Source: Rhodoferax sp. (lineage in GTDB: Bacteria > Pseudomonadota > Gammaproteobacteria > Burkholderiales > Burkholderiaceae_C). Taken from it: a DNA stretch of 29,390 nucleotides. This document shows positions 1 to 9,500 of this stretch, in pieces. The stretch lies in the NCBI GenBank assembly GCA_020048795.1, contig JAIFMA010000013.1:1-29390 (forward strand), written 5' to 3'. Within the stretch, counting starts at the first letter, position 1, and each line of letters starts with the position of its first letter. A model generated the notes under the pieces. The model ran no database searches and had not been told where the DNA came from. It saw nothing but the letters and a program-made list of their open reading frames with translations. The position numbers and the translations under genes were made by a program.

Positions 1-624
1 CGGTTATTGCCGGTGCTGGCGATGACTGGCAGGCCGACCGAGGCCGCTGCATCGATCCATGATTTAACACCAGATCAGCCTTCAGCCCAGACCGGGAAAG
101 CGCTGCCAGCTACAAAAATTGAAGCGTATGAGTTACGTTTGCAAGGTGACTCAAAACGCGAAATGCCGAACCCGGATCGATGGGTGCAACCCGCTGCCAG
201 CAGCGAGGGTGACTTCTGGCATGCCACCGTGCAGTCGCTGATTGACGCTGAGTCGATCAGCGCCATGGTGCGTGAACTGGCACTGCAATCACAACTGGTG
301 GCGCGTGATACCGACCAATGGCTGCTGCGGGTTGAGCGCGAGTCGCTCAACCAGAGCGGCAGTCGCGACCGGCTGGCGGCGGCGCTGGCGGCGATGGGAT
401 ACCCGGTGAAACTGATGGCTGAAGTTGGGCGTGTCACCGATAGTCCGGCCAAACGCAACGCGGCGGCGGCGCAGCAACGCCAGCTGGCGGCTGAAAAAAT
501 CGTTTTTGACGACCCGCTGGTGCAGACGATGATGCGCGAATTTGGGGCGAAAATCGTGCCCGGCAGCATCAAGCCTCATGAGGTCGGCGGTGCCATGGCG
601 GCAGATGCCGGCAATTTTTTATAA
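1..624 (+). CDS. dnaX: DNA polymerase III subunit gamma/tau, C-terminal part (5' end outside window)
   Basis: The frame is open from the first base and runs 207 codons to a TAA at 622-624, so this is the 3' part of a longer gene. The visible protein is a low-conservation linker followed by a domain containing FWHATVQSLIDAESISAMVREL, which looks like the tau C-terminal region that contacts the polymerase alpha subunit in the clamp-loader complex. The ATPase domain would lie upstream of the window. Identification rests on this domain style and on the downstream ybaB-recR pair, an arrangement conserved across proteobacteria. The gap to ybaB is 18 bases, so the three genes are probably co-transcribed. 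Alternative: none seriously considered, but the fragment alone is weakly diagnostic. Confidence 0.85.
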   Translation, partial: RLLPVLAMTGRPTEAAASIHDLTPDQPSAQTGKALPATKIEAYELRLQGDSKREMPNPDRWVQPAASSEGDFWHATVQSLIDAESISAMVRELALQSQLVARDTDQWLLRVERESLNQSGSRDRLAAALAAMGYPVKLMAEVGRVTDSPAKRNAAAAQQRQLAAEKIVFDDPLVQTMMREFGAKIVPGSIKPHEVGGAMAADAGNFL

Positions 625-642
625 ATCAACGCAAGGAAACCC

Positions 643-975
643 ATGTTCAACAAAGGACAACTCGCCGGCCTGATGAAGCAGGCGCAGGCGATGCAGGACA
701 ACATGAAAAAAGCACAGGACGAACTGGGCACGATTGAGGTCACTGGCGAGTCGGGGGCCGGCCTGGTCAAGGTCTGCATGACCTGCAAGCATGAGGTGCG
801 CCGTGTCACCATCGACCCTAGCCTGTTGGCCGACGACAAGGATATGCTGGAAGATCTGGTGGCAGCGGCCTTCAATGCCGCCGTGCGCAAGGCTGAAGAC
901 ACCTCGACCGAGAAGATGGGCAAGATCACGGCGGGCATGCCGAGCCTGCCGGGCGGCATGAAATTTCCGTTTTGA
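643..975 (+). CDS. ybaB: YbaB/EbfC family nucleoid-associated protein
   Basis: This 110-residue protein has the usual YbaB/EbfC length and layout: an N-terminal helix with MKQAQAMQDNMKKAQDEL, then a beta-rich core (VTGESGAGLVKVCMTCKHEVRRVTIDPSLL) and a C-terminal helix ending in a Gly/Met/Pro-rich tail (MPSLPGGMKFPF). Family members form tweezer-like dimers that bind DNA with little specificity and are thought to aid recombinational repair with RecR. The start follows a good ribosome site (AAGGAA about 6 bases upstream). It lies between dnaX and recR, the standard context. Nothing is broken or unusual. Confidence 0.95.
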   Translation: MFNKGQLAGLMKQAQAMQDNMKKAQDELGTIEVTGESGAGLVKVCMTCKHEVRRVTIDPSLLADDKDMLEDLVAAAFNAAVRKAEDTSTEKMGKITAGMPSLPGGMKFPF

Positions 976-999
976 TCGCGCGCTGCGTGTCTGACCTGC

Positions 1000-1590
1000 A
1001 TGCCTGACAGCAACGCGCTTGAAACCCTGATCCAGTCGCTGCGCTGCCTGCCCGGCGTGGGGGTGAAGTCGGCCCAGCGCATGGCTTTTCATCTGCTACA
1101 GCACAACCGCACCGGGGCGCAGACCCTGGCGCAGGCGCTGTCGCGGGCGGCAGAGTACGTGCGGCACTGTGAACGCTGCCACACCTTTGCGGAACATGCG
1201 TTGTGTGCCACCTGTCTGGACGTGCGCCGTGACACCAGCAAGCTGTGCGTGGTTGAGACCCCGGCCGACCAGTCGGCGGTGGAGCGTACGGGTGCTTACA
1301 AGGGCCTGTATTTTGTGCTGATGGGCAAGCTCAGCCCGCTGGACGGCATTGGCCCCAAGGACATCGGCCTGAAAAAGCTGTTTGACCGGGCGCTGGACGG
1401 CACGGTGCAGGAGGTGATTTTGGCCACCAATTTCACCGCCGAGGGTGAGGCTACTGCGCATGTCATTGGTGAGGGGCTCAAATCCCGTGGTTTGCAGCTG
1501 ACCCGTCTGGCGCGGGGTGTGCCTGTGGGCAGCGAGCTTGAGTATGTGGATCTGGGCACGATTGCCCACGCGCTGGTCGACCGGCGATGA
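1000..1590 (+). CDS. recR: Recombination mediator protein RecR
   Basis: RecR acts with RecF and RecO to load RecA on gapped DNA. The 196-residue product has the full family length. An N-terminal helix-hairpin-helix (LPGVGVKSAQRMAFHLL, residues 17-33) is followed by a four-cysteine zinc site at C57, C60, C69 and C72, then a Toprim domain beginning at LCVVETPADQSAVERTG and a C-terminal GVPVGSELEYVDLGT signature. It starts 24 bases after ybaB, and with dnaX forms a replication/repair operon. It converges on mltD with only about 22 bases between the two stop codons; no clear terminator hairpin is visible there. Confidence 0.97.
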   Translation: MPDSNALETLIQSLRCLPGVGVKSAQRMAFHLLQHNRTGAQTLAQALSRAAEYVRHCERCHTFAEHALCATCLDVRRDTSKLCVVETPADQSAVERTGAYKGLYFVLMGKLSPLDGIGPKDIGLKKLFDRALDGTVQEVILATNFTAEGEATAHVIGEGLKSRGLQLTRLARGVPVGSELEYVDLGTIAHALVDRR

Positions 1591-1612
1591 CCGCGGTGGG
1601 CGCTGTCAAGGG

Positions 1613-3199
1613 CTATTTGCGGACCTGACGCGTCGGCTTTTTCCTGGGAGTTTTTTTGACTACGGTTTTCAGCGCCGGTTTGCCTGGAACGGCCTTGACT
1701 GGCACCGCCTTGCCAGGCTTGGTGACGGCGGTGCGGCCAGGTCTGAGCTCGACGGGCAGGAACAGCGTGACACTCTGACCGGGTTTGAACAGGGCTGTGC
1801 TGCTGACCTTGTTCCAGTCTGCCAGTGCTGAAGCATTCACGGCGTACCTTTGGGCCAGTGCAGCCACGCTGTCTTTCTTGCCGGCCTTGACCAAGGTCTT
1901 GCGCAGCACCACTTCAGGGGCCAGCGACAGTTGACCGTTGTCCGCCACATGGGTGCTGACATCGGTGCTGATGCCGTTGGTCCGCCGCACCACTAACGTG
2001 GAGCCGGCGCGCACCAGCATGCGCAGCGGAATCTGGTTGACTTCGCGAAGCTCTGATTCACTCATGCCCACGCGTGTGGCCACCTCGGAAGGTTTCAGGG
2101 TGGTGGGCGCGATCCAGGCGGTCCAGCTTGCCAGCCGTCCACCGGTATAGGCTTCCAGGTTGCTCTGGAACCGGGCGGCGTTGTCCCAGGGCAGCAAAAT
2201 CTGGGGTGTACCGGCTGCCAGTAACACCGGTTTCGAGGCGGATGGGTTGAGCGCCCGGAAGTCTTCCAGTGACACCTCGGCGAGCTTGGCTGCCACGCTC
2301 ACGTCCATGTCGCGGGTAATATCGACGCTCTGGAAATAGGGGTGGTTGTCGATCAGCGGCAGGCGCACGTTGAGTGAGCCTGGCGCTGCCACGATATTTT
2401 TGACAGCTTGCAGTTTGGGCACATAAAACCGGGTTTCCATCGGCATCTTCAGGTCGGTGTAGCGGGTATCAAGCCCGGCCTTCCTGTTGTTGGCAATGGC
2501 CCGTCCAACGCTGCCTTCACCCCAGTTGTATGCGGCCAGTGCCAGATGCCAGTCACCAAACATGTTGTAGAGCTTTTGCAGATAGTCCAGCGCTGCCCGG
2601 GTCGAGGCCAGCACATCGCGCCGGTCGTCCCGAAACATGTTCTGCTTGAGCTCAAAAGTTTTACCGGTGGCGGGCATGAACTGCCACATGCCGGTGGCCT
2701 TGGCACTTGAGACTGCTTCGGGGTTGAAGGCACTCTCGATAAACGGTAGCAGCGCCAGTTCAGTGGGCATATTGCGCCGCTCCAACTCCTCCACCACATG
2801 AAACAGGTATTTACGGCCGCGCTCAGTCATGCGTTCGATGTAATCGGGCCGACCGCTGTACCACAGCTCGCGATCACGCACCAGTTCACCGTCCAGATCA
2901 GGCATGGCAAAACCGCGTCGGATCCGGTCCCAGATATCGGCTGGTGGCGTCAGGGCATGCACTGTCCAGGCATCGACTGAGGCGCTCGACAGCGGTCGCA
3001 GGCCCCCGACCGGGTAAACCGGTGGTTTCAGTCCTGGCACGCTCGCTTCACTGGGTACAAAGGGGATCAGCGAGGGTGACACCGCTGTGCTGCCAGCGCT
3101 GCCTGGCGGATGGATCACGGAAACGGCGCAACCACTGAGCCAAAGCGTAGCCAGCAAAAGGCACCAAGCCGACAAATTTTTCAAAACTGATTCTTCCAT
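1613..3199 (-). CDS. mltD: Membrane-bound lytic murein transglycosylase D (lipoprotein, LysM)
   Basis: MltD cleaves the glycan strands of peptidoglycan, leaving 1,6-anhydromuramic ends. The 528-residue protein begins with a lipoprotein signal (hydrophobic LLLATLW, lipobox LSGC with Cys24). The SLT goose-type catalytic domain spans about 100-270, with IESAFNP carrying the likely catalytic Glu155, GMWQFMPATGKTF at 170-182 and AYNWGEGSVG at 223-232. Two LysM-like cell-wall-binding modules follow, at about 360-405 and 430-482. The tail (490-528) is Lys/Pro/Val-rich and basic. The ATG overlaps the end of gloB by 19 bases, so translation is probably coupled. The start could be a few codons later, but the ATG gives a sensible signal peptide. 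Confidence 0.95.
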   Translation of the reverse strand: MEESVLKNLSAWCLLLATLWLSGCAVSVIHPPGSAGSTAVSPSLIPFVPSEASVPGLKPPVYPVGGLRPLSSASVDAWTVHALTPPADIWDRIRRGFAMPDLDGELVRDRELWYSGRPDYIERMTERGRKYLFHVVEELERRNMPTELALLPFIESAFNPEAVSSAKATGMWQFMPATGKTFELKQNMFRDDRRDVLASTRAALDYLQKLYNMFGDWHLALAAYNWGEGSVGRAIANNRKAGLDTRYTDLKMPMETRFYVPKLQAVKNIVAAPGSLNVRLPLIDNHPYFQSVDITRDMDVSVAAKLAEVSLEDFRALNPSASKPVLLAAGTPQILLPWDNAARFQSNLEAYTGGRLASWTAWIAPTTLKPSEVATRVGMSESELREVNQIPLRMLVRAGSTLVVRRTNGISTDVSTHVADNGQLSLAPEVVLRKTLVKAGKKDSVAALAQRYAVNASALADWNKVSSTALFKPGQSVTLFLPVELRPGRTAVTKPGKAVPVKAVPGKPALKTVVKKTPRKKPTRQVRK

Positions 3200-3948
3200 G
3201 TTCGCAGCGCAGCAAAGACGCTGACCGGGTCGAGCGCAGTGGCATCAAACTGGCGAATGGATGCCACGACAGCGTCAACATGTGTGCGCAAAAAGGGATT
3301 GATGGCTTTTTCAAGGCCAATGGACGAGGGCAGGGTCGGCAGTTGCCGCTCGCGCAGGCTGCCGACCTGCACCTGATAGGTGATCAGCGCCTGGTTACCC
3401 GGTTCGACTGCGCGCGCAAAAACCAGGCCGCTGGCGGTGTATTCATGGGCGCAGCAAACCCGGGTGGCATCTGGAAGGGCCGCCAGACGAGACAGTGAAT
3501 TGAACATTTGGGCCGGTGTTCCTTCAAACAAACGCCCACATCCGGCGCTGAACAGCGTGTCGCCACAAAACAGGATCGGCGCTTGCCCTGCAGGCTGTGT
3601 CAGGTAGGCAATATGCCCGGCGGTGTGGCCCGGCACATCGAGTACCTCGAGGCGCAGGCCCAGCAGTGCCATCACAGCGCCGTCGCGCAGGCGGCTGATC
3701 GGTTCAGGCATGCGTTCATTCAGCGGGCCAAAAACCCGGGCACCGGTGGCCTGACGCAAGTCGGCGACACCTGCCGTGTGGTCAGCGTGATGGTGCGTGA
3801 CTAGAATCGCTTCCAGTTTGAGCCCGAGTTGCTGGAGTGCGTCAAAAACCACTGACGACTCGCCCGGGTCAACCACCAGGGCATTTTGCCCATCGTGCAG
3901 CATCCAGATGTAGTTGTCGTTGAAAGCAGGTAGTGGAATTAAGTTCAT
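3181..3948 (-). CDS. gloB: Hydroxyacylglutathione hydrolase (glyoxalase II)
   Basis: GloB hydrolyses S-lactoylglutathione to lactate and glutathione, the second step of methylglyoxal detoxification. The chosen ATG at 3948 gives 255 residues starting MNLIPLPAFNDNYIWML, the standard family N-terminus; the longer open frame adds 33 residues with no family likeness. Metallo-beta-lactamase ligands are present: THHHADH at 51-57, GHTAGH at 107-112, D130 in FCGDTLF and H168 in CCAHEYT. The C-terminal domain with EKAINPFLR is intact. It is followed by mltD with a 19-base overlap. Its start codon overlaps that of the divergent methyltransferase, so its promoter must lie inside that gene; a TATAAT reads leftward at 3964-3959. 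Confidence 0.96.
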   Translation of the reverse strand: MNLIPLPAFNDNYIWMLHDGQNALVVDPGESSVVFDALQQLGLKLEAILVTHHHADHTAGVADLRQATGARVFGPLNERMPEPISRLRDGAVMALLGLRLEVLDVPGHTAGHIAYLTQPAGQAPILFCGDTLFSAGCGRLFEGTPAQMFNSLSRLAALPDATRVCCAHEYTASGLVFARAVEPGNQALITYQVQVGSLRERQLPTLPSSIGLEKAINPFLRTHVDAVVASIRQFDATALDPVSVFAALRTWKNQF

Positions 3949-4762
3949 GAGCGATGAAATTATAGGGATGCACCAGTGGCTGGCCACGGCACCGGGCCAA
4001 TACCTGCTTGAGTGGGAGCGCGCGCAAATGGCCGACATCGTGGCCAATCTGTTTGGCTTTCATGCTTTGCAACTGGGTTTGCCCGAGCTTGATGCGCTGG
4101 ATGCCAATCGCATGACGCACCGCTGGCTGGCCACCCAGAGCGCCATCGATGCCGACTTGACCGGTCTGGCGGGCGGCCATCGGCGCGCCCTGGTGACTGA
4201 CTTTTCGGCATTGCCGTTTCCGGCCAACAGCCTGGATTTGCTGGTGCTGCCGCATGCGCTGGAACTCACGCCCGACCCGCATGGTGCGCTGCGTGAGGTG
4301 GCGCGTGTGCTGGTGCCTGATGGACGGGTGGTGATCAGCGGCCTGAACCCTTTGAGTCTGTGGGGATTTCGGCAAAAGCGGGCACATGTCTACCGGCGCT
4401 TTGGTGTGGATCGGATGTTTTTGCCTGAAGCCGGTGAGTTCATTGGTTACCTGCGATTGCGTGACTGGCTGAGTCTGCTGAGCCTGGAAATCGAGATGGG
4501 GCGTTTTGGTTGCTGGAGGCCGGCTTTTTCAAGCCAGGCCTGGTTGCAGCGATTTGGCTGGATGGACACGGTGGGGGCACGCTGGTGGCCGATACTCGGG
4601 GCAGTCTACTTTTTGGTGGCGGTCAAGCGGGTGCGTGGCATGACGCTGCTCAATCCTGGCTGGAAGTCCGCCAGACGACTCTCTGGTGCTCCGATATCAG
4701 TAGCTAATAGCGCAGGTCCGACAAGGGCTGGAAGTCAGAAAAGTATCAAGAAATATGAATGA
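3947..4762 (+). CDS. Class I SAM-dependent methyltransferase
   Basis: The 271-residue product shows a class I methyltransferase core: DFSALPFPANSLDLLVLPH (post-motif II region), HALELTPDPHGALREVARVL, and DGRVVISGLNPLSLWG, as in methyltransferase type 11 proteins encoded between gloB and rnhA in many betaproteobacteria. The substrate is not known to me. The glycine-rich SAM motif is not canonical in the visible N-terminus, so activity is unproven. I chose ATG 3947; ATG 3968 (MHQWLATAPGQ) is an alternative. The last ~25 codons, from about 4692, are formed by a dispersed palindromic repeat (see repeat entry) and look like an acquired tail. The stop codon overlaps the rnhA start by 8 bases. Confidence 0.85.
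   Translation: MSDEIIGMHQWLATAPGQYLLEWERAQMADIVANLFGFHALQLGLPELDALDANRMTHRWLATQSAIDADLTGLAGGHRRALVTDFSALPFPANSLDLLVLPHALELTPDPHGALREVARVLVPDGRVVISGLNPLSLWGFRQKRAHVYRRFGVDRMFLPEAGEFIGYLRLRDWLSLLSLEIEMGRFGCWRPAFSSQAWLQRFGWMDTVGARWWPILGAVYFLVAVKRVRGMTLLNPGWKSARRLSGAPISVANSAGPTRAGSQKSIKKYE
4692..4752 (+). repeat. Dispersed imperfect-palindrome repeat, copy E (in the methyltransferase 3' end)
   Basis: TAGCTA at 4701-4706 is followed by 19 bases ending in AAG and then GGCTGGAAGTCAGAAAAG. It aligns without gaps with the copies at 9987, 15935, 21801 and 23608. Read in the gene's frame it supplies the C-terminal residues VANSAGPTRAGSQKSIKK of the methyltransferase, just before its stop. Confidence 0.75.
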
Positions 4763-5222
4763 GGTCAGACCGGTGAATGTGATTGAAATCTATACCGACG
4801 GTGCGTGCAAGGGCAACCCCGGACCCGGGGGCTGGGGTGCGTTGCTGAAGTCAAACGATGCCCAAAAGGAGTTGTACGGTGGCGAGCTGGGCACCACCAA
4901 CAACCGCATGGAAATGCTGGCCGTGATCGAGGCACTGGCTGCGCTGAAGCGCCCGTGTCAGGTCGCCCTGCATGTGGACAGCCAGTATGTCCTCAAGGGG
5001 ATGACCCAGTGGTTGCCTGGCTGGAAGGCCCGCGGCTGGAAGACAGCAGCCAAGGCCCCGGTGAAAAACGTCGACTTGTGGCAACGCCTGGATGCGCTGG
5101 TGAATGGCGGCGGACACCAGATTGAATGGCACTGGGTGCGTGGGCACAACGGACATGCCGGCAACGAGCGGGCCGACCAGCTGGCCAACCAGGGTGTGGA
5201 AATGGTGCTGAAGCATCGCTGA
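4755..5222 (+). CDS. rnhA: Ribonuclease HI
   Basis: RNase HI cleaves RNA in RNA-DNA hybrids. The 155 residues match the E. coli enzyme in length and pattern: YTDGACKGNPGPGGWG near the N-terminus and the acidic catalytic set D15, E53 (TTNNRMEM), D75 (HVDSQYV) and D141 (NERADQLA), plus H131 in WVRGHNGHAGN. The basic protrusion (WLPGWKARGWKTAAKAPVKNVDLW) is intact. The ATG at 4755 overlaps the methyltransferase stop by 8 bases, so translation is likely coupled. A GTG at 4773 could be an alternative start. In related genomes dnaQ often follows rnhA; here an efflux adaptor follows after 14 bases. Confidence 0.97.
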   Translation: MNEVRPVNVIEIYTDGACKGNPGPGGWGALLKSNDAQKELYGGELGTTNNRMEMLAVIEALAALKRPCQVALHVDSQYVLKGMTQWLPGWKARGWKTAAKAPVKNVDLWQRLDALVNGGGHQIEWHWVRGHNGHAGNERADQLANQGVEMVLKHR

Positions 5223-5236
5223 TTGGAAAGAATTTT

Positions 5237-6499
5237 ATGACCCGAAGGCTCTCTTTTCTGGTGCTGGCTGTTGTCGGAATGGCGCTGGCCGGCGCTGCCG
5301 CCTGGTGGCTGCAGTCGCGCCCTTTGGTGCCGAACCAGATCACTGTGGCGGACCGGGCATCCGCCAAGCCCCCAGGTGCGCCGGGTGCACCCCGGGTGGC
5401 GGGGGTCGAGGTGGCCCGGGTGCTGGTGCAGTCCCTGCGCGACGACGCACAGGCGGTCGGCAGCCTGCGCGCCCGGCAAAGCGTCATGCTGCGCCCGGAA
5501 GTGCTGGGGCGCGTCGCCGCGCTCGGGTTCAAGGACGGGCAGGGGGTGCGCAAGGGCCAATTGCTGGTGCAACTCGACGATGGGTTGCAGCAGGCCGAGG
5601 TGCAGCAGGCTCGGGCCCAACTGGCGATTGCGCAAGCCAGTTTCAAGCGCACCCAGGAGCTGGTGGCCGCCAATTTTGTGGCCCAGCAAACGCTTGACAC
5701 CGCTGCTGCCAATCTGCAGGTGGCCCAGGCGCAACTGGCTTTGGCGCAGGCGCGCTTGAGCCGCATGGCTCTTCGTGCGCCGTTTGATGGTACGGCAGGC
5801 ATTCGGCTGATCAATGTCGGTGACTATGTGAAAGACGGCGCTGATCTGGTGGCGCTGGAAGACACCCGCGCCATGATGGTGGACTTTCGCCTGCCCGAGC
5901 GTTATGGCGGGCGACTTCAGGTGGGCCAAAGTGTTGAGATGACGCTCGATGCCATGCCTGGCCGCAATTTCAAGGCGGTGGTTGAGGCGATCGACCCGCT
6001 GCTTGATGCCAATGGCCGCTCGGTCGGGGTGCGCGCCGTGTTGCCCAATGCGGGTCCGACTGGTGGCGGCCAGTCACTGCGATCAGGCATGTTTGCCCGC
6101 ACCACCACGGTGTTTTCGGTGAATGAATCGGCCCTGGTGGTGCCCGAAGAGGCCATTGTGCCGCAAGGTGGTCGCCAGTTTGTCATCAAGGTGGTGGCAC
6201 CTGCGGCGGTGCCTGGTGCCGACAAGCTGCCAGCCGACACCCTGTGGGTCTCGCTGCGCCAGGAGGTCAAGCTCGGGGTGCGGCGCTTGGGCAAGGTGGA
6301 AATCACCGAAGGCGTGAGCGCCGCCGACACGGTGGTGGTGGCCGGCCAGCAGCGGCTGCAAAAAGACGGCTCGCCGCTGCGTATCGTTGAACTTGGCAAA
6401 CCTGGCACGGGCAAGCCTGGCGGGGCGGCTTCTGCTGCTGGCCCGCCCGCCAGTGCTGCTGGCCCGGGCCAGGCTCAGCCCAGCGCCAGCGCTTCCTGA
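5237..6499 (+). CDS. RND efflux periplasmic adaptor (membrane fusion protein, AcrA/MdtA type)
   Basis: This subunit bridges an inner-membrane RND pump to an outer-membrane channel. The ATG at 5237 has a GGAAAG site upstream and yields 420 residues. An N-terminal membrane anchor (FLVLAVVGMALAGAAAWWL, about 7-25) is followed by two lipoyl half-motifs (80-115, RPEVLGRVAALGFKDGQGV; 176-210, LRAPFDGTAGIRLINVGDYV) flanking an Ala/Gln-rich coiled-coil hairpin (about 116-175), then the beta-barrel and membrane-proximal domains. The last ~35 residues are Gly/Pro/Ala/Ser-rich low complexity. No lipobox is seen. It is followed by the pump gene after 13 bases, so the two form one transcription unit. Substrate cannot be told from sequence. 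Confidence 0.93.
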   Translation: MTRRLSFLVLAVVGMALAGAAAWWLQSRPLVPNQITVADRASAKPPGAPGAPRVAGVEVARVLVQSLRDDAQAVGSLRARQSVMLRPEVLGRVAALGFKDGQGVRKGQLLVQLDDGLQQAEVQQARAQLAIAQASFKRTQELVAANFVAQQTLDTAAANLQVAQAQLALAQARLSRMALRAPFDGTAGIRLINVGDYVKDGADLVALEDTRAMMVDFRLPERYGGRLQVGQSVEMTLDAMPGRNFKAVVEAIDPLLDANGRSVGVRAVLPNAGPTGGGQSLRSGMFARTTTVFSVNESALVVPEEAIVPQGGRQFVIKVVAPAAVPGADKLPADTLWVSLRQEVKLGVRRLGKVEITEGVSAADTVVVAGQQRLQKDGSPLRIVELGKPGTGKPGGAASAAGPPASAAGPGQAQPSASAS

Positions 6500-6512
6500 T
6501 TCAGGAGCCCCC

Positions 6513-9500
6513 ATGCAACTGGCTGAAACTTCCATCCGTCGTCCGGTCTTGGCGACGGTTTTATCGCTATTGATCGTGTTGATCGGCGCGGTGTCATTCA
6601 ACCGCCTGACGGTGCGCGAATACCCCAAGATCGACGAACCGGTGGTGTCGGTCACCACCATCTTTACCGGCGCTTCCAGTGAGGTGATGGAAACCCAGGT
6701 CACCAAGGTGCTGGAAGACTCCCTCTCGGGCATCGAAGGTGTCGATGTGATCACCTCCACCAGCCGCCAGGAGCGCAGCCAGATTTCGGTCAAGTTTGTG
6801 CTGAGCCGTGATGCCGATGCGGCGGCTGCCGACGTGCGCGACAAGGTCACCAGGGTGCGCCAGCGCCTGCCGCAAGGCATTGACGAGCCGGTGATTGCCA
6901 AGGTTGAGGCGGAATCGTTTCCGGTGATTTTTCTGGCATTGAGTTCTGACACGCATAACGCGCTGCAACTCTCCGAGATCGCCAATACCTTGGTCAAACC
7001 CCTATTGCAAACCGCCCCTGGTGCTGCCGAAGTCAATATCCTGGGTGAGCGCAAGTTTTCCATGCGCATCTGGGTTGACCCGGACAAGCTGGCGGCCTAC
7101 AAGCTGACCGTGCAAGACCTGGAAGACGCGTTGCGCCGCTCCAACCTGGAAGTGCCGGCCGGTCGCATCGAAAGCACACAACGCGAGTTCAATGTGACTG
7201 CGGCGACCGACCTGCAACGCCCGGGTGAGTTTGCCCAGGTGGTGATCCGCACCGTCAATGGGCAGCCCATTCGCATTGCCGATGTGGCTCGGGTGCAGCA
7301 AGCGCCAGTGGATGAACGCTCGTTTGTGCGGCTCAATGGTCGCGATTCGATTGGGGTCGGGGTGGTACGACAAAGCACTGCCAACCCGCTGGAGCTGGCC
7401 GCCGGGGTGATGGGCCTGCTGGACAAACTGCGGCGCGATTTGCCACCGGGTGTGCAGATCGAGGTGGCCAACGACAACTCGGTGTTTATTGACCAGTCGA
7501 TCAAGGCGGTGTTTCGCACCATTGTTGAGGCCGCAGTGCTGGTGGCGCTGGTGATTTTTGTTTTTTTACGCACCCTGCGCGCCTCGCTGATCCCCTTGGT
7601 GACCATTCCGGTGGCGCTGATTGGCACTTTTGCGATGATGGCGCTGGCCGGGTTCAGCATCAACACCCTGACGCTGCTGGCACTGGTGCTGGCCATTGGT
7701 CTGGTGGTGGACGATGCCATTGTGATGCTGGAGAACATCTACCGGCACATTGAAGAGGGTCTGCCACCGTTTCAGGCGGCGATCAAGGGTGCGCGCGAAG
7801 TCGGCTTTGCCATTGTGGCCATGACCATGACGCTGGTAGCCGTTTACGCGCCGCTGGCCTTTTCGCCGGGGCGCACCGGCAGATTGTTTTCGGAGTTTGC
7901 GCTGGCGCTGGCGGGTGCAGTGGTGATTTCGGGGCTGGTGGCGTTAACCTTGTCGCCGATATTGTCGTCGCAGTTGCTGCGCCACAACTCTAGCCCGACC
8001 TGGTTTGATTCACACATGGAGCGCCTGCTGGAGTGGGCCACCCGAAGCTACAGCACGATGCTGGCCTGGTCACTCAAGCGGCGCTACCTGGTGCTGCTGG
8101 TGATGGTGGGCAGTGGCCTGGTCTCGTGGTGGGCGCTGGGTGAGCTCAAGCGCGAACTCTCGCCGCTGGAAGACCGGGGTGTGGTGCTGGCGCGTATCAA
8201 TGCACCCGACGGGGCCACGTTGGCTTACACCGACCGCTATGCCAAAAGCATCGAGCGCATCGCCGAGGATTACCCCGAGTTTGACCGGGTTTTTTCCACC
8301 ATTGGCAACCCGACGGTGTCGCAGGGCAATATTTTCTTTCGTGCCACCCCGTGGGAACAACGCCAGCGCAGCACATTAGAGATGGCACGCACCATGACGC
8401 CACGCGTGTCGAGTCTGTCCGGGGTGACGGCGATTCCGATCACACCACCCTCACTGGGACAAGGCTTCAGCAGTCGTCCCATCGAATTTGTCCTCATCAC
8501 CTCCGAGAGTTACCAGAACCTGGCGCAGACCTTGCGCGTTTTCCAGGACGAACTGGCCAAGAATCCGGGTTTTGTGCAGGTGGATACCGATTTGCGTCTG
8601 AACAAGCCCGAGATCAAGCTCGAGGTGGACCGTGAGCGTGCCGCCGACATGGGGGTGGGCGTGGACCTGATTGCGCGCGCCATCGAGACCATGCTGGGGG
8701 GCCGCAAGGTGACGCGCTACAAGCGTGATGGTGAACAATATGACGTGATCGTGCAGACCAACCCGAGTGGCCGTGACACCCCGGATGACATTGAAAAGAT
8801 CTTTGTCCGTGGCAAGGGGGCCGAGCTGATTCCGCTGTCGGCCCTGGTCAAGATCCGCGAGGTGGTGGTGCCGCGTGAGTTGATCCACTTTGGTCAGCGC
8901 CGCTCAGCCACCATCACGGCCAACCTGAGCGCTGACTATTCTGTGGGTGAGGCGCTGAACTTCATGGATGCCACGGCACAGAAAGTGCTGAAACCCGGCT
9001 ATGCCACCGACTTGAACGGCATCAGTCGCGAGTTCAAGAAGTCATCAGAGTCGCTGACGCTGGTGTTTGCCCTGGCCTTGTTGTTCATCTTTTTGGTGCT
9101 GGCGGCCCAGTTTGAGAGCTTTGTTGACCCGTTTGTGATCATGTTCAGTGTGCCGCTGTCGATGGCGGGTGCGCTGCTGGCGCTGAAATTTTCAGGGGGT
9201 ACGCTCAACGTGTTCAGCCAGATCGGCCTGATCACGCTGGTGGGCCTGATCACCAAGCACGGCATTTTGATCGTCGAGTTCGCCAACCAGTTGCGCGAGC
9301 AGGGCATGGAGACGCTGGCGGCGATTCAGCAGTCAGCGGCGCAGCGCCTGCGCCCGATCATGATGACCACCGGTGCCATGGTGCTGGGAGCTGTGCCGCT
9401 GGCCATCGCCACCGGTGCTGGCGCTGAAAGCCGACATCAGATTGGCTGGGTGATAGTGGGGGGCATGAGCCTGGGCACCCTGCTGACGGTGTTTGTGGTG

